A stretch of 64,000 nt of DNA from Streptomyces cyaneochromogenes (GTDB lineage Bacteria; Actinomycetota; Actinomycetes; Streptomycetales; Streptomycetaceae). The stretch lies in NCBI RefSeq assembly GCF_003963535.1, contig NZ_CP034539.1:6944001-7008000 (forward strand), given 5' to 3'. Of this stretch, positions 50,540 to 59,726 are shown in pieces. The translations under genes and the position numbers were made by a program. The notes under the pieces were generated by a model. That model made no database searches. It was not told the origin of the DNA and saw only the letters and a list, made by a program, of their open reading frames with translations. The stretch's first letter is position 1. Every line of letters begins with the position of its first letter.

Positions 50540-50560
50540 CGTCGGCGTCAAGGCTTACGT
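50530..50560 (+). promoter_or_regulatory. MerR-type promoter with 19-bp spacer and dyad operator
   Basis: TTGCCC (50530-50535) and TACGTT (50555-50560) are 19 bp apart, the long spacer typical of MerR-activated promoters. The dyad TGACG-TCGG-CGTCA (50536-50549) fills the spacer. The ATG at 50569 follows so closely that the transcript would be nearly leaderless. The promoter overlaps the Lrp stop codon. Confidence 0.7.
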
Positions 50561-50568
50561 TCGTACCC

Positions 50569-50955
50569 ATGCGAATCGGCGAGCTGGCCACGCGGGCCGG
50601 GACCACGACGCGCACCTTGCGCTACTACGAGTCGCGGGGGCTGCTGCCCGCGCGGCGCGGCGACAACGGGTATCGGACGTACGACGAGAGCGACCTGTTG
50701 CTGCTGCGGCAGATCAGGACGCTGCAGGACTTCGGGTTCGACCTGGAGGAGACCCGGCCCTTCGTGGAGTGCCTGCGGGCCGGGCACCCGGAGGGCGACA
50801 CGTGTCCCGCCTCGCTCGCGGTCTACCGGCGCAAGCTGGACGAGCTGGACGCGCTGATCGGCGAGTTGCAGGCCGTGCGGGCCAAGATCGGCCTGCGGCT
50901 GGCGATGGCCGAGGGGGAACCACCGTTGTGCGAACTGGGAGGGCAGGAACTGTGA
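50569..50955 (+). CDS. MerR-family transcriptional regulator
   Basis: A 128-residue regulator. The N-terminal winged helix is MRIGELATRAGTTTRTLRYYESRGLLPARRGDNGYRTY in abbreviated form, followed by the helix DLLLLRQIRTLQDFGFDLEE and a dimerisation coiled coil. Two Cys lie before the coil (FVECLRAG and DTCPASL) and one at the C-terminus, so sensing of thiol oxidation or a metal is possible. The gene overlaps the thioredoxin gene by 4 bp (GTGA) and its promoter has MerR architecture, so it most likely activates its own operon under redox stress. Confidence 0.92.
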   Translation: MRIGELATRAGTTTRTLRYYESRGLLPARRGDNGYRTYDESDLLLLRQIRTLQDFGFDLEETRPFVECLRAGHPEGDTCPASLAVYRRKLDELDALIGELQAVRAKIGLRLAMAEGEPPLCELGGQEL

Positions 50956-51284
50956 TCAAGGCGGCTGGCGTGGCCGAGGTGACGGACGCGGACTTCGAGG
51001 CGGAGGTGATCGGGTCGGAGCTGCCGGTGCTGGTGGAGTTCACCGCCGACTGGTGCCCGCCGTGCCGGCAGATGGGCCCGGTGCTCGGCGCGCTCGCGGC
51101 GGAGGAGGGGGAGCGGCTGAAGGTGGTGCAGCTGGACGTGGACACCAACCCGCTGACCACGAACGCCTACAAGGTGCTCTCCATGCCGACGTTCATGGTC
51201 TTCCGGGGCGGCGAGCCCGTGCGGTCGATGGTGGGGGCGCGGCCCAAGCGGCGGCTGCTGGAGGAGCTGGCCGACGTGCTGTGA
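50952..51284 (+). CDS. Thioredoxin
   Basis: A 110-residue thioredoxin from a GTG that overlaps the MerR stop. The active site is FTADWCPPCRQMGPVL, with the WCPPC pair in place of the common WCGPC. The cis-Pro loop is SMPTFMVFRGG. The fold is complete: LVEFTADW, VVQLDVDTNP and the last helix RLLEELADVL. It should reduce protein disulfides in the cytoplasm with thioredoxin reductase encoded elsewhere. Coupling to a Cys-containing MerR implies induction by oxidative or thiol stress. A very strong terminator follows. Confidence 0.93.
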   Translation: MIKAAGVAEVTDADFEAEVIGSELPVLVEFTADWCPPCRQMGPVLGALAAEEGERLKVVQLDVDTNPLTTNAYKVLSMPTFMVFRGGEPVRSMVGARPKRRLLEELADVL

Positions 51285-51313
51285 TTTCCGTCCGGGACTC
51301 TGTCCGGAACACA

Positions 51314-51349
51314 AGAAATCCCCCGAGCAATTGCGCTCGGGGGATTTCT
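51314..51349 (+). terminator. Intrinsic terminator of the MerR-thioredoxin operon
   Basis: A 15-bp perfect stem (AGAAATCCCCCGAGC and its complement) with a 6-nt loop and TTTCTTTG at its end lies 30 bp after the thioredoxin stop. The symmetrical A and T runs make it effective in both directions. Confidence 0.92.
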
Positions 51350-51366
51350 TTGCGTATATTCAATGG

Positions 51367-51396
51367 TTCGCGACTTCGGTTGGAATTGGTCGCGAA
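51367..51396. promoter_or_regulatory. Inverted repeat in the helR leader
   Basis: TTCGCGAC (51367-51374) and GTCGCGAA (51389-51396) are exact complements separated by 14 bp, 40 bp before the helR start, in an AT-richer region. It may be an operator or part of the rifamycin-responsive control known upstream of helR genes. I cannot verify the consensus from memory. Confidence 0.5.
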
Positions 51397-51435
51397 GAAG
51401 TTCAGTGAGCACAGTATATCCGGGCGGGAGCAGAA

Positions 51436-53682
51436 TTGTCAAACACCGAATTTCAAGACGGTGAAATGCGCCGCGAGCAGGAATTCATCGACGACCTGTA
51501 CGCGCGCGTGGACGCGCTGCGCGGTGACACCGAGGTCTCCGTCACGGACGCGCTCGCCCAGGGCAACACGCCCATGCAGGCCCGGCTGGAGCGGGACATC
51601 CTGGTCGCCGAGCGCTCGGGGCTGCTCGCCGCGCTGAACGCCGTGGACGGCTCGCTGTGCTTCGGCCGGATCGACCTCGCCACCGGCGTCACCCATCACA
51701 TCGGGCGCATCGGCCTGCGCACCGACGACGCCGAGCACACCCCGATCCTCGTCGACTGGCGCGCCGACGTCGCCCGCCCCTTCTACCTGGCCACCGGCCA
51801 CACCCCGATGGGGATCAGGCGCAGGCGGCACATCAGCACCGACGGCCGTACCGTCACCGCCCTGCACGACGAGATCCTCGACCTCGGAGACCAGGAGCGG
51901 ACCGGCCACGAGGACCCGACCGGTGACGCCGTGCTGCTCGCCGCCCTCGATGCCGCGCGCACCGGCCGTATGCACGACATCGTGCAGACCATCCAGGCCG
52001 AGCAGGACGAGATCATCCGGGCGCCCCACCGCGGCGTACTGGTCGTGGAAGGCGGCCCGGGTACGGGCAAGACGGCCGTGGCCCTGCACCGCGCCGCGTA
52101 TCTCCTCTACGAACACCGCGAGCTGCTCGCCCGGCGCGCGGTCCTGATCGTCGGCCCCAACCCCGCCTTCCTCGGCTACATCGGCGAGGTGCTGCCCTCC
52201 CTCGGCGAGACCGGTGTGCTGCTCGCCACCGTCGGCGAGCTGTTTCCCGGCGTACGGGCGTCGGCGACCGACACGCGCGCGGCGGCCGCGGTCAAGGGGC
52301 GGGCCGACATGGCGGACGTGCTCGCCGAGGTCGTACGCGACTGGCAGGCGCTGCCCGACCCGGTGATCGCGATCGAGCACGACCGCGAGATCCTGATGCT
52401 CGACGACGACCTGGTGCGGGTCGCCCGCGAGCGCACCCGGGCCGCGAAGCTCCAGCACAACGCGGCGCGCGAGTACTTCGAGGGGCACATCCTCAACACG
52501 CTCACCGAGCTGTACGCCGAGCGGGTCGGCACCGACCCCTACGACGGCAGCAGCCTCCTCGACGCGACCGACATCACCCAGATCCGCGACGAGCTCGCCG
52601 AGAACCCCGAAGTGTGGGCGGCCGTCGACCAGTTGTGGCCGCGCCTGACCCCGCAGCGCCTGGTCGCCGACTTCCTCGCCGACCCCGTCGGCTACCTCCC
52701 CGACGAGGACGCGGCCGCGATCCGCCGTCCGGTGACGCGGGCCTGGACCGTGGCGGACGTACCGCTGCTGGACGAGGCGGCCGAACTGCTCGGCGAGGAC
52801 GAACGGGTGGCGCGGGCGCTCGCCGAGCGGGAGCGGCAGACGCAGGTCGCGTACGCGCAGGGCGTGCTGGACGTGTCGTACGCGTCGCGGACGTACGAGT
52901 TCGACGACAAGGAGGACGAGGACTCGGAGGTGTTGTCGGCGCACGACATCATCGACGCCGAGCGCTTCGCCGAACGCCAGGAGGAGGACGACCACCGCAG
53001 CGCGGCCGAGCGCGCGGCGGCCGACCGGACCTGGGCGTTCGGGCACATCATCGTCGACGAGGCGCAGGAGCTGTCGCCGATGGCCTGGCGGCTGCTCATG
53101 CGGCGCAGCCCGACCCGGTCGATGACGCTGGTGGGCGATCCGGCCCAGACGGCGGAGGCGGCGGGCGTCGGCTCGTGGCGGAAGATCCTTCAGCCGTACG
53201 TCGAGGACCGCTGGGAGCACACCCGGCTCGGCGTCAACTACCGCACGCCGGCCGAGATCATGGACCTGGCGGCGGCGGTCGTACGCGCCGAGGACCCCGA
53301 CTTCGAGCCGCCGAGCTCGGTCCGGTCGACCGGGGTACGGCCCTGGGTACGCGCCACCGACGACCTGCCCGGCGCGGTGGCGAAGGCCGTCGAGGAGCTC
53401 AAGCCGGCCGAGGGCCGACTGGCGGTCATCGCGCCGCGGCATCTGCACCGGAAGCTGGCGGCGGGGCTGGACGGGGTGACGGCGGGTTCGGAGCCCGACC
53501 TGACGCGCGGCGTCGTCCTTCTCGACCCGCGGCAGTCGAAGGGCCTCGAGTTCGACTCGGTGTTGGTGGTGGAGCCGGGGTTGTACGGCACGAGCGATCT
53601 GTACGTGGCGCTGACCCGGGCGACACAGCGGTTGGGGGTGCTCCACACGGGTCGCCTGCCGAAGGCGTTGACCACCGCCTGA
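51436..53682 (+). CDS. helR: HelR-type UvrD-like helicase, RNA polymerase recycling factor
   Basis: A 748-residue superfamily 1 ATPase. The start is a TTG at 51436, five bases after GGGAG. An N-terminal coiled coil (REQEFIDDLYARVDALRGD) resembles the arm that enters the polymerase secondary channel in HelD proteins. Walker A is VEGGPGTGKTAVALHRAAYLLY near residue 210, Walker B is HIIVDEAQELSPMAW near 540, and motifs V-VI are SKGLEFDSVLVVEP and YVALTRATQRLGV. HelR proteins dislodge RNA polymerase from DNA, including rifamycin-stalled enzyme, and confer rifamycin tolerance in actinomycetes. By length and context it fits that group rather than a DNA-repair helicase. A rare start codon suggests limited expression. 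Confidence 0.88.
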   Translation: MSNTEFQDGEMRREQEFIDDLYARVDALRGDTEVSVTDALAQGNTPMQARLERDILVAERSGLLAALNAVDGSLCFGRIDLATGVTHHIGRIGLRTDDAEHTPILVDWRADVARPFYLATGHTPMGIRRRRHISTDGRTVTALHDEILDLGDQERTGHEDPTGDAVLLAALDAARTGRMHDIVQTIQAEQDEIIRAPHRGVLVVEGGPGTGKTAVALHRAAYLLYEHRELLARRAVLIVGPNPAFLGYIGEVLPSLGETGVLLATVGELFPGVRASATDTRAAAAVKGRADMADVLAEVVRDWQALPDPVIAIEHDREILMLDDDLVRVARERTRAAKLQHNAAREYFEGHILNTLTELYAERVGTDPYDGSSLLDATDITQIRDELAENPEVWAAVDQLWPRLTPQRLVADFLADPVGYLPDEDAAAIRRPVTRAWTVADVPLLDEAAELLGEDERVARALAERERQTQVAYAQGVLDVSYASRTYEFDDKEDEDSEVLSAHDIIDAERFAERQEEDDHRSAAERAAADRTWAFGHIIVDEAQELSPMAWRLLMRRSPTRSMTLVGDPAQTAEAAGVGSWRKILQPYVEDRWEHTRLGVNYRTPAEIMDLAAAVVRAEDPDFEPPSSVRSTGVRPWVRATDDLPGAVAKAVEELKPAEGRLAVIAPRHLHRKLAAGLDGVTAGSEPDLTRGVVLLDPRQSKGLEFDSVLVVEPGLYGTSDLYVALTRATQRLGVLHTGRLPKALTTA

Positions 53683-53700
53683 GACGGAATTCGCGGGCTC

Positions 53701-53812
53701 GGCCCCAGACCCCGCTCCTCAAACGCCGGACCAGGCATTTCAGCCCGTCCGGCGTTTGAGGACGAGGCCCTTCGGGCCCAAGCGGGGGTCTGGGGGCGGC
53801 AGCCCCCAGGGA
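53701..53812. repeat. Dispersed Streptomyces palindromic intergenic repeat
   Basis: CCTCAAACGCCGGA (53717-53730) pairs with its complement at 53748-53761. The flanks CAGACCCCGCT and AGCGGGGGTCTG form an outer dyad, and GGGGGCGGCAGCCCCC follows. I recall near-identical elements in many intergenic regions of Streptomyces genomes. Here it separates the convergent helR and glgB genes and can act as a bidirectional terminator. Confidence 0.8.
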
Positions 53813-53844
53813 CGGGACGGGTAGGGGCGGCGGGGGCGAGAAAA

Positions 53845-56499
53845 CTAGGCCGGGCGCAGCCAGACCGTCGCCAGGGGTGGCAGCGTCAGCTGGATGCTGG
53901 CCGTGCGGCCGTGCCAGGGCTGGGGTTCCGGCTTCAGCGGGTCCGGGTTGGTGACGTCGCCGCCGCCGTACCTCGCCGCGTCGGTGTTCAACGACTCGTG
54001 CCAGGCCGGAACGTCGTCGGGGACACCGAGGCGGTAGTCGTGCCGGACCACCGGCGAGAGATTCGAGACCGCCAGCAGCGGAGCCCCTTCGGCGTCATAG
54101 CGCAGGAACGCGAACACGTTGTCGTCCGCCGCGTCCCCCACCACCCACTGGAACCCGGCCGGATCGGCGTCCCGCTGCCACAGGGCCGGCGTGTGCCGGT
54201 AGACCGTGTTCAGGTCACGGACCAGGTCCCGCACCCCGCGATGGTCGGGCTCCGCCCCGTACGCCGGGTCCAGCAGCCACCAGTCCGGCCCGTGCGCCTC
54301 GGACCACTCGGCGCCCTGCGCGAACTCCTGCCCCATGAACAGGAGCTGCTTGCCGGGGTGGGCCCACATGAAGCCCAGGTACGCGCGGTGGTTGGCGCGC
54401 TGCTGCCACCAGTCGCCCGGCATCTTCGACACCAGCGACCGCTTGCCGTGCACGACCTCGTCGTGGGAGATGGGCAGGACGTAGTTCTCGCTGTACGCGT
54501 ACACCATCGAGAACGTCATCTCGTTGTGGTGGTACTTGCGATGCACCGGCTCCTTGGCCATGTACTCCAGCGAGTCGTGCATCCAGCCCATGTTCCACTT
54601 CAGCCCGAAGCCGAGGCCCCCGAAGCCGCCAGGCCCCGCCACGTGCGTCGGACGCGTCACGCCGTCCCAGGCCGTCGACTCCTCCGCGATGGTCACCACC
54701 CCCGGCACCCGCCGGTACACCGTCGCGTTCATCTCCTGCAGGAACGCCACCGCGTCCAGGTTCTCCCGCCCGCCGTGCTCGTTCGGCACCCACTGCCCCG
54801 GCTCACGCGAGTAGTCCAGGTAGAGCATCGACGCCACCGCGTCCACCCGCAGCCCGTCGATGTGGAACTCCTCGCACCAGTAAAGGGCGTTGGCGACAAG
54901 GAAGTTGCGCACCTCGCGCCGCCCGAAGTCGAACTCCAGCGTGCCCCAGTCGGGGTGCGCGGACTTGAGCGGATCCTCGTGCTCGTACAGCGGACGCCCG
55001 TCGAACTCGGCCAGCGCCCAGTCGTCGCGCGGGAAGTGCGCAGGCACCCAGTCCATCAGGACCCCGATGCCGGCCTGGTGCAGGGCGTCCACCAGGTACT
55101 TGAAGTCGTCGGGGGTGCCGAGGCGGGCCGTGGGCGCGTAGAAGCCGGTGACCTGGTAGCCCCAGGAGCCGCCGAAGGGATGCTCGGCGACCGGCATCAG
55201 CTCGACGTGGGTGAAGCCGAGGTCCTTGACGTACGCGGGGAGCTGATCGGCGAGTTGGCGATACGTCAGTCCGGGCCGCCAGGACGCCAGATGCACCTCG
55301 TACACCGAGAACGGCGCCTCGTGCGTCGGGACCTCCCCGCGCCGCGCCAGCCACGCCGCGTCGCCCCACTCGTGGTGCGAGGCGTGCACGACGGACGACG
55401 TGTTGGGCGGGGCCTCGGTCCGGCGGGCGAGCGGGTCCGCGCGCAGCGTCTTCGAGCCGTCCGGCCGGGTGATCTCGAACTTGTACAGCTCACCCTCGCC
55501 GATGCCGGGCACGAACAGCTCCCAGACCCCGGAACCGCCGAGCGAGCGCATCGGATAGCCGGTGCCGTCCCAGAAGTTGAAGGTGCCGGCCAGGGACAGG
55601 CCCCGCGCGTTCGGCGCCCACACCGTGAAGCGGGTGCCGGTCACGCCCTGGTGCGTCATCGGCTCGGCACCGAGCGCCCGCCACAGCTCCTCGTGCCGTC
55701 CTTCGCCGATCAGATGCAGATCGAGCTCGCCCAGCGCGGGCAGGAAACGGTACGCGTCCTCGGTCTCCTGCACCGTCCCCTCGTACGCCACGAGGAGCCT
55801 GTACTCCTCCGGCACCTCCCGCAGTGGCACAAGCCCCGAGAAGAAGCCCTCCCCGTCGTCGTGCAGCTCGGCCCGGACGGTGCCGACGACGACGGTCACC
55901 GACAGGGCGTACGGCTTGAAGGCCCGGAAGGCGACACCGCCGGGCACGGCGTGTGCGCCGAGGACGGAGTGCGGGTCGTGGTGGGTGCCGGCGAGGAGCC
56001 GGTCGCGGTCGGCCGCGTCGAGGGCCGGGGAGACGGCGACCTCCACGGGATCGGCCGGCTTCGGGATCGCCTTCTGGGCCGGGATCTTCTTCTGCGCCGC
56101 CTTCTGCGCGGGGATCCTCTTGGCGGCGTCCTTCTTTCCGGGGGTGCTCTTCGACGCCGTGGTCTTCGCCGAAGTGCTCTTCGCGGCGGTCGTCTTCGCC
56201 GCCGTGGCCTTCTTCGTCACAGCTTTCTTCGTCACGGCCTTCTTTGTCACGGCCTTCTTCGCCACCGCTTTCTCGGCGGCGGCCTTCTTCGCCGTGGCTT
56301 TCTTGGCCGGGGCCTTCTCCGCGGGGGTCTTCTTGGCGGCGGCCTTCTTCGTCGCCTTCTTCGCCGCCCCCTTCTTCATGGCCTCCGCGGCCTTCTCTAC
56401 GGCCTTCGCCGTTTTCGCGGCGCGCGTCACCTGCTCGGGCGGCTTCTCGGCCGTCTTCTTCGGGTCCGAATCGCTGGAGGGAGTGGTGCGGGGGGTCAC
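53845..56499 (-). CDS. glgB: 1,4-alpha-glucan branching enzyme with histone H1-like N-terminal extension
   Basis: The GTG at 56499 overlaps the mak stop by 4 bp (GTGA) and has AGGAGG 8 bp upstream, giving 884 residues, longer than the usual 730-750. Residues 1-150 are a Lys/Ala/Thr-rich extension of AAKKA and KKAVT repeats like histone H1 tails. An N-terminal beta domain and CBM48 follow (HHDPHSVLGAH, FTVWAPNARGLSLAGTFNFWDG). The GH13 barrel has VELMPVAEHPFGGSWGYQ, GLRVDAVASMLYLD (nucleophile Asp), TIAEESTAWDGV (acid/base Glu) and LPISHDEVVHGK. It makes alpha-1,6 branches in the glucan built by GlgE. It is the last gene of the glgE-treS-mak-glgB series. Confidence 0.95.
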   Translation of the reverse strand: MTPRTTPSSDSDPKKTAEKPPEQVTRAAKTAKAVEKAAEAMKKGAAKKATKKAAAKKTPAEKAPAKKATAKKAAAEKAVAKKAVTKKAVTKKAVTKKATAAKTTAAKSTSAKTTASKSTPGKKDAAKRIPAQKAAQKKIPAQKAIPKPADPVEVAVSPALDAADRDRLLAGTHHDPHSVLGAHAVPGGVAFRAFKPYALSVTVVVGTVRAELHDDGEGFFSGLVPLREVPEEYRLLVAYEGTVQETEDAYRFLPALGELDLHLIGEGRHEELWRALGAEPMTHQGVTGTRFTVWAPNARGLSLAGTFNFWDGTGYPMRSLGGSGVWELFVPGIGEGELYKFEITRPDGSKTLRADPLARRTEAPPNTSSVVHASHHEWGDAAWLARRGEVPTHEAPFSVYEVHLASWRPGLTYRQLADQLPAYVKDLGFTHVELMPVAEHPFGGSWGYQVTGFYAPTARLGTPDDFKYLVDALHQAGIGVLMDWVPAHFPRDDWALAEFDGRPLYEHEDPLKSAHPDWGTLEFDFGRREVRNFLVANALYWCEEFHIDGLRVDAVASMLYLDYSREPGQWVPNEHGGRENLDAVAFLQEMNATVYRRVPGVVTIAEESTAWDGVTRPTHVAGPGGFGGLGFGLKWNMGWMHDSLEYMAKEPVHRKYHHNEMTFSMVYAYSENYVLPISHDEVVHGKRSLVSKMPGDWWQQRANHRAYLGFMWAHPGKQLLFMGQEFAQGAEWSEAHGPDWWLLDPAYGAEPDHRGVRDLVRDLNTVYRHTPALWQRDADPAGFQWVVGDAADDNVFAFLRYDAEGAPLLAVSNLSPVVRHDYRLGVPDDVPAWHESLNTDAARYGGGDVTNPDPLKPEPQPWHGRTASIQLTLPPLATVWLRPA

Positions 56500-57941
56500 G
56501 GGCGGGGCCTCCTGGGCGAAGGTGGGGATGGGAGAGGGGAGGGGGACGGGGTGCCGCTGTCCGTGGCGAGGCGGCGTATGGCCGACAGCGGTACCGGGAG
56601 CCAGTCGGGGCGGTGGCGGGCCTCGTAGACGACCTCGTAGATCGCCTTGTCGGTCTCGTACGCGCGCATCAGCACCGGATCGGTCCGCGGGTCGACGCCG
56701 CTGACCTGTGCGTACCCGGAGCAGTACGCGGCCCGGCAGGCGTCGGCCCAGCCGGGTATCGGCGGGTCGGCCGAGTGGGCCGCGTAGTCGAAGGAGCGCA
56801 GCATCCCCGCCACGTCCCGCACCGGCGGCTGCGGCATCCGCCGCTCGGCCAGCGACTTCGACGGCTCGCCCTCGAAGTCGATGAGCCACCACTGCCCGGC
56901 GGGCGAGCGCAGGCACTGCCCGAGGTGCAGGTCGCCGTGGATGCGCTGGGCGGTCCAGGTGTACCCCTCGGCGGCCAGGCCGGCCAGCGCCTCGAAGGCC
57001 GAGCGCAGACCGGGCGCGTACGGCCGGAGCGCGGGCACCGCCTGCGCGGCCGCCTCCAGCCGCTCGACCATGCCGTCGACCAGCTGCTGCACCTGCGTAT
57101 GGCCCAGGGTCACGGTCGGCAGCGTACGGGCCAGCGCCGTGTGCACCTCGGCGGTGGCGCGCCCGAGCGCCCGTGCCGCGGTGGCGAAGTCCTCGCCCTT
57201 GGCGAGCTCGCGCAGCGCCAGCTCCCAGCCGTCGGCCGCGCCCTGCACGAAGGGCTGGAGCACGCCGAGGACGTACGGTTCACCGGCCAGCTCGGCGCGG
57301 ATCCACGCCGTCGGCGCGGGCACCCGGTCGCAGCCCTCGCGGGCCAGGGCCAGCGGGAGCTCCAGGTCGGGATTGACGCCGGGCACGACCCGGCGCAACA
57401 GCTTCAGGATGAACGTATCGCCGTAGACGACCGAGGAGTTCGACTGCTCGGAGGTGACCAGGCGCGGCACCAGGCCGGAGCGGATCTCCCGGCTCTCGTC
57501 CCGTTCGAAGCGCAGTCCGCCGATCCGGGCCCCGGTGCGCAGTGCCTCCAGGAGCAGCTCGGCGGGGCGGGTGTCGTACAGGGCGTCGTACACGGTGCGT
57601 CCGGCGAGCGGGCCCTCGGCCACATGCCCGATCAGCGCGGGCGCCAGCCGGGGTGGTAGCGCCTCGCGCTCCCCTATGAGGAGTTGATAGCAGTCCGCGG
57701 GCTGCTCCGGGGAGCCCGGCACGGGCGCCAGGGGCTGATGGGCGCGCACCAGCAGGTGGTACAGGCCCAGTTTGCCGCCGGGCGGCAGCAGCTCGGTGGC
57801 CGCCACCAGCGAGAACCCGGTGACCGGACGCCCCTTGCCCGCGAACCAGCGCTGCCGCGGCAGCCACTCCCTGAGCAGTGGATCCAGCGACGCAAGGAGA
57901 CCCGGCGAGGTCGTAAAGGTACGGGTGACGGCTTCCGACAT
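56496..57941 (-). CDS. mak: Maltokinase
   Basis: A 481-residue aminoglycoside-phosphotransferase-like kinase (also called Pep2) that phosphorylates maltose at C1 to maltose-1-phosphate, the GlgE substrate. The N-terminal cap domain has REWLPRQRWFAGKGRPV. The kinase core has VVYGDTFILKLLRRV, the catalytic loop RIHGDLHLGQCL near residue 345, and LIDFEGEPSKSLAERR with the metal Asp. It lies between treS and glgB in the same orientation; the 3' end is coupled to glgB by GTGA. The 84-bp spacer before it holds a strong hairpin that may separate its expression from treS. Confidence 0.95.
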   Translation of the reverse strand: MSEAVTRTFTTSPGLLASLDPLLREWLPRQRWFAGKGRPVTGFSLVAATELLPPGGKLGLYHLLVRAHQPLAPVPGSPEQPADCYQLLIGEREALPPRLAPALIGHVAEGPLAGRTVYDALYDTRPAELLLEALRTGARIGGLRFERDESREIRSGLVPRLVTSEQSNSSVVYGDTFILKLLRRVVPGVNPDLELPLALAREGCDRVPAPTAWIRAELAGEPYVLGVLQPFVQGAADGWELALRELAKGEDFATAARALGRATAEVHTALARTLPTVTLGHTQVQQLVDGMVERLEAAAQAVPALRPYAPGLRSAFEALAGLAAEGYTWTAQRIHGDLHLGQCLRSPAGQWWLIDFEGEPSKSLAERRMPQPPVRDVAGMLRSFDYAAHSADPPIPGWADACRAAYCSGYAQVSGVDPRTDPVLMRAYETDKAIYEVVYEARHRPDWLPVPLSAIRRLATDSGTPSPSPLPSPPSPRRPRP

Positions 57942-57988
57942 GGCGTCGCGTCCTTTCCCCGGGAGGTCGGGGTGTTACTCATGCGTGC

Positions 57989-58022
57989 CCCGGGCGGGGC
58001 GGGAGAAACCGCCCCGCCCGGG
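57989..58022 (-). terminator. 14-bp perfect hairpin between treS and mak
   Basis: CCCGGGCGGGGCGG pairs with its exact complement around a GAGAAA loop, starting 3 bp after the treS stop. It lies inside the apparent operon, so it may attenuate transcription into mak-glgB or stabilise the upstream message. Confidence 0.75.
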
Positions 58023-58025
58023 CTC

Positions 58026-59722
<1,697 letters not shown>

Positions 59723-59726
<4 letters not shown>

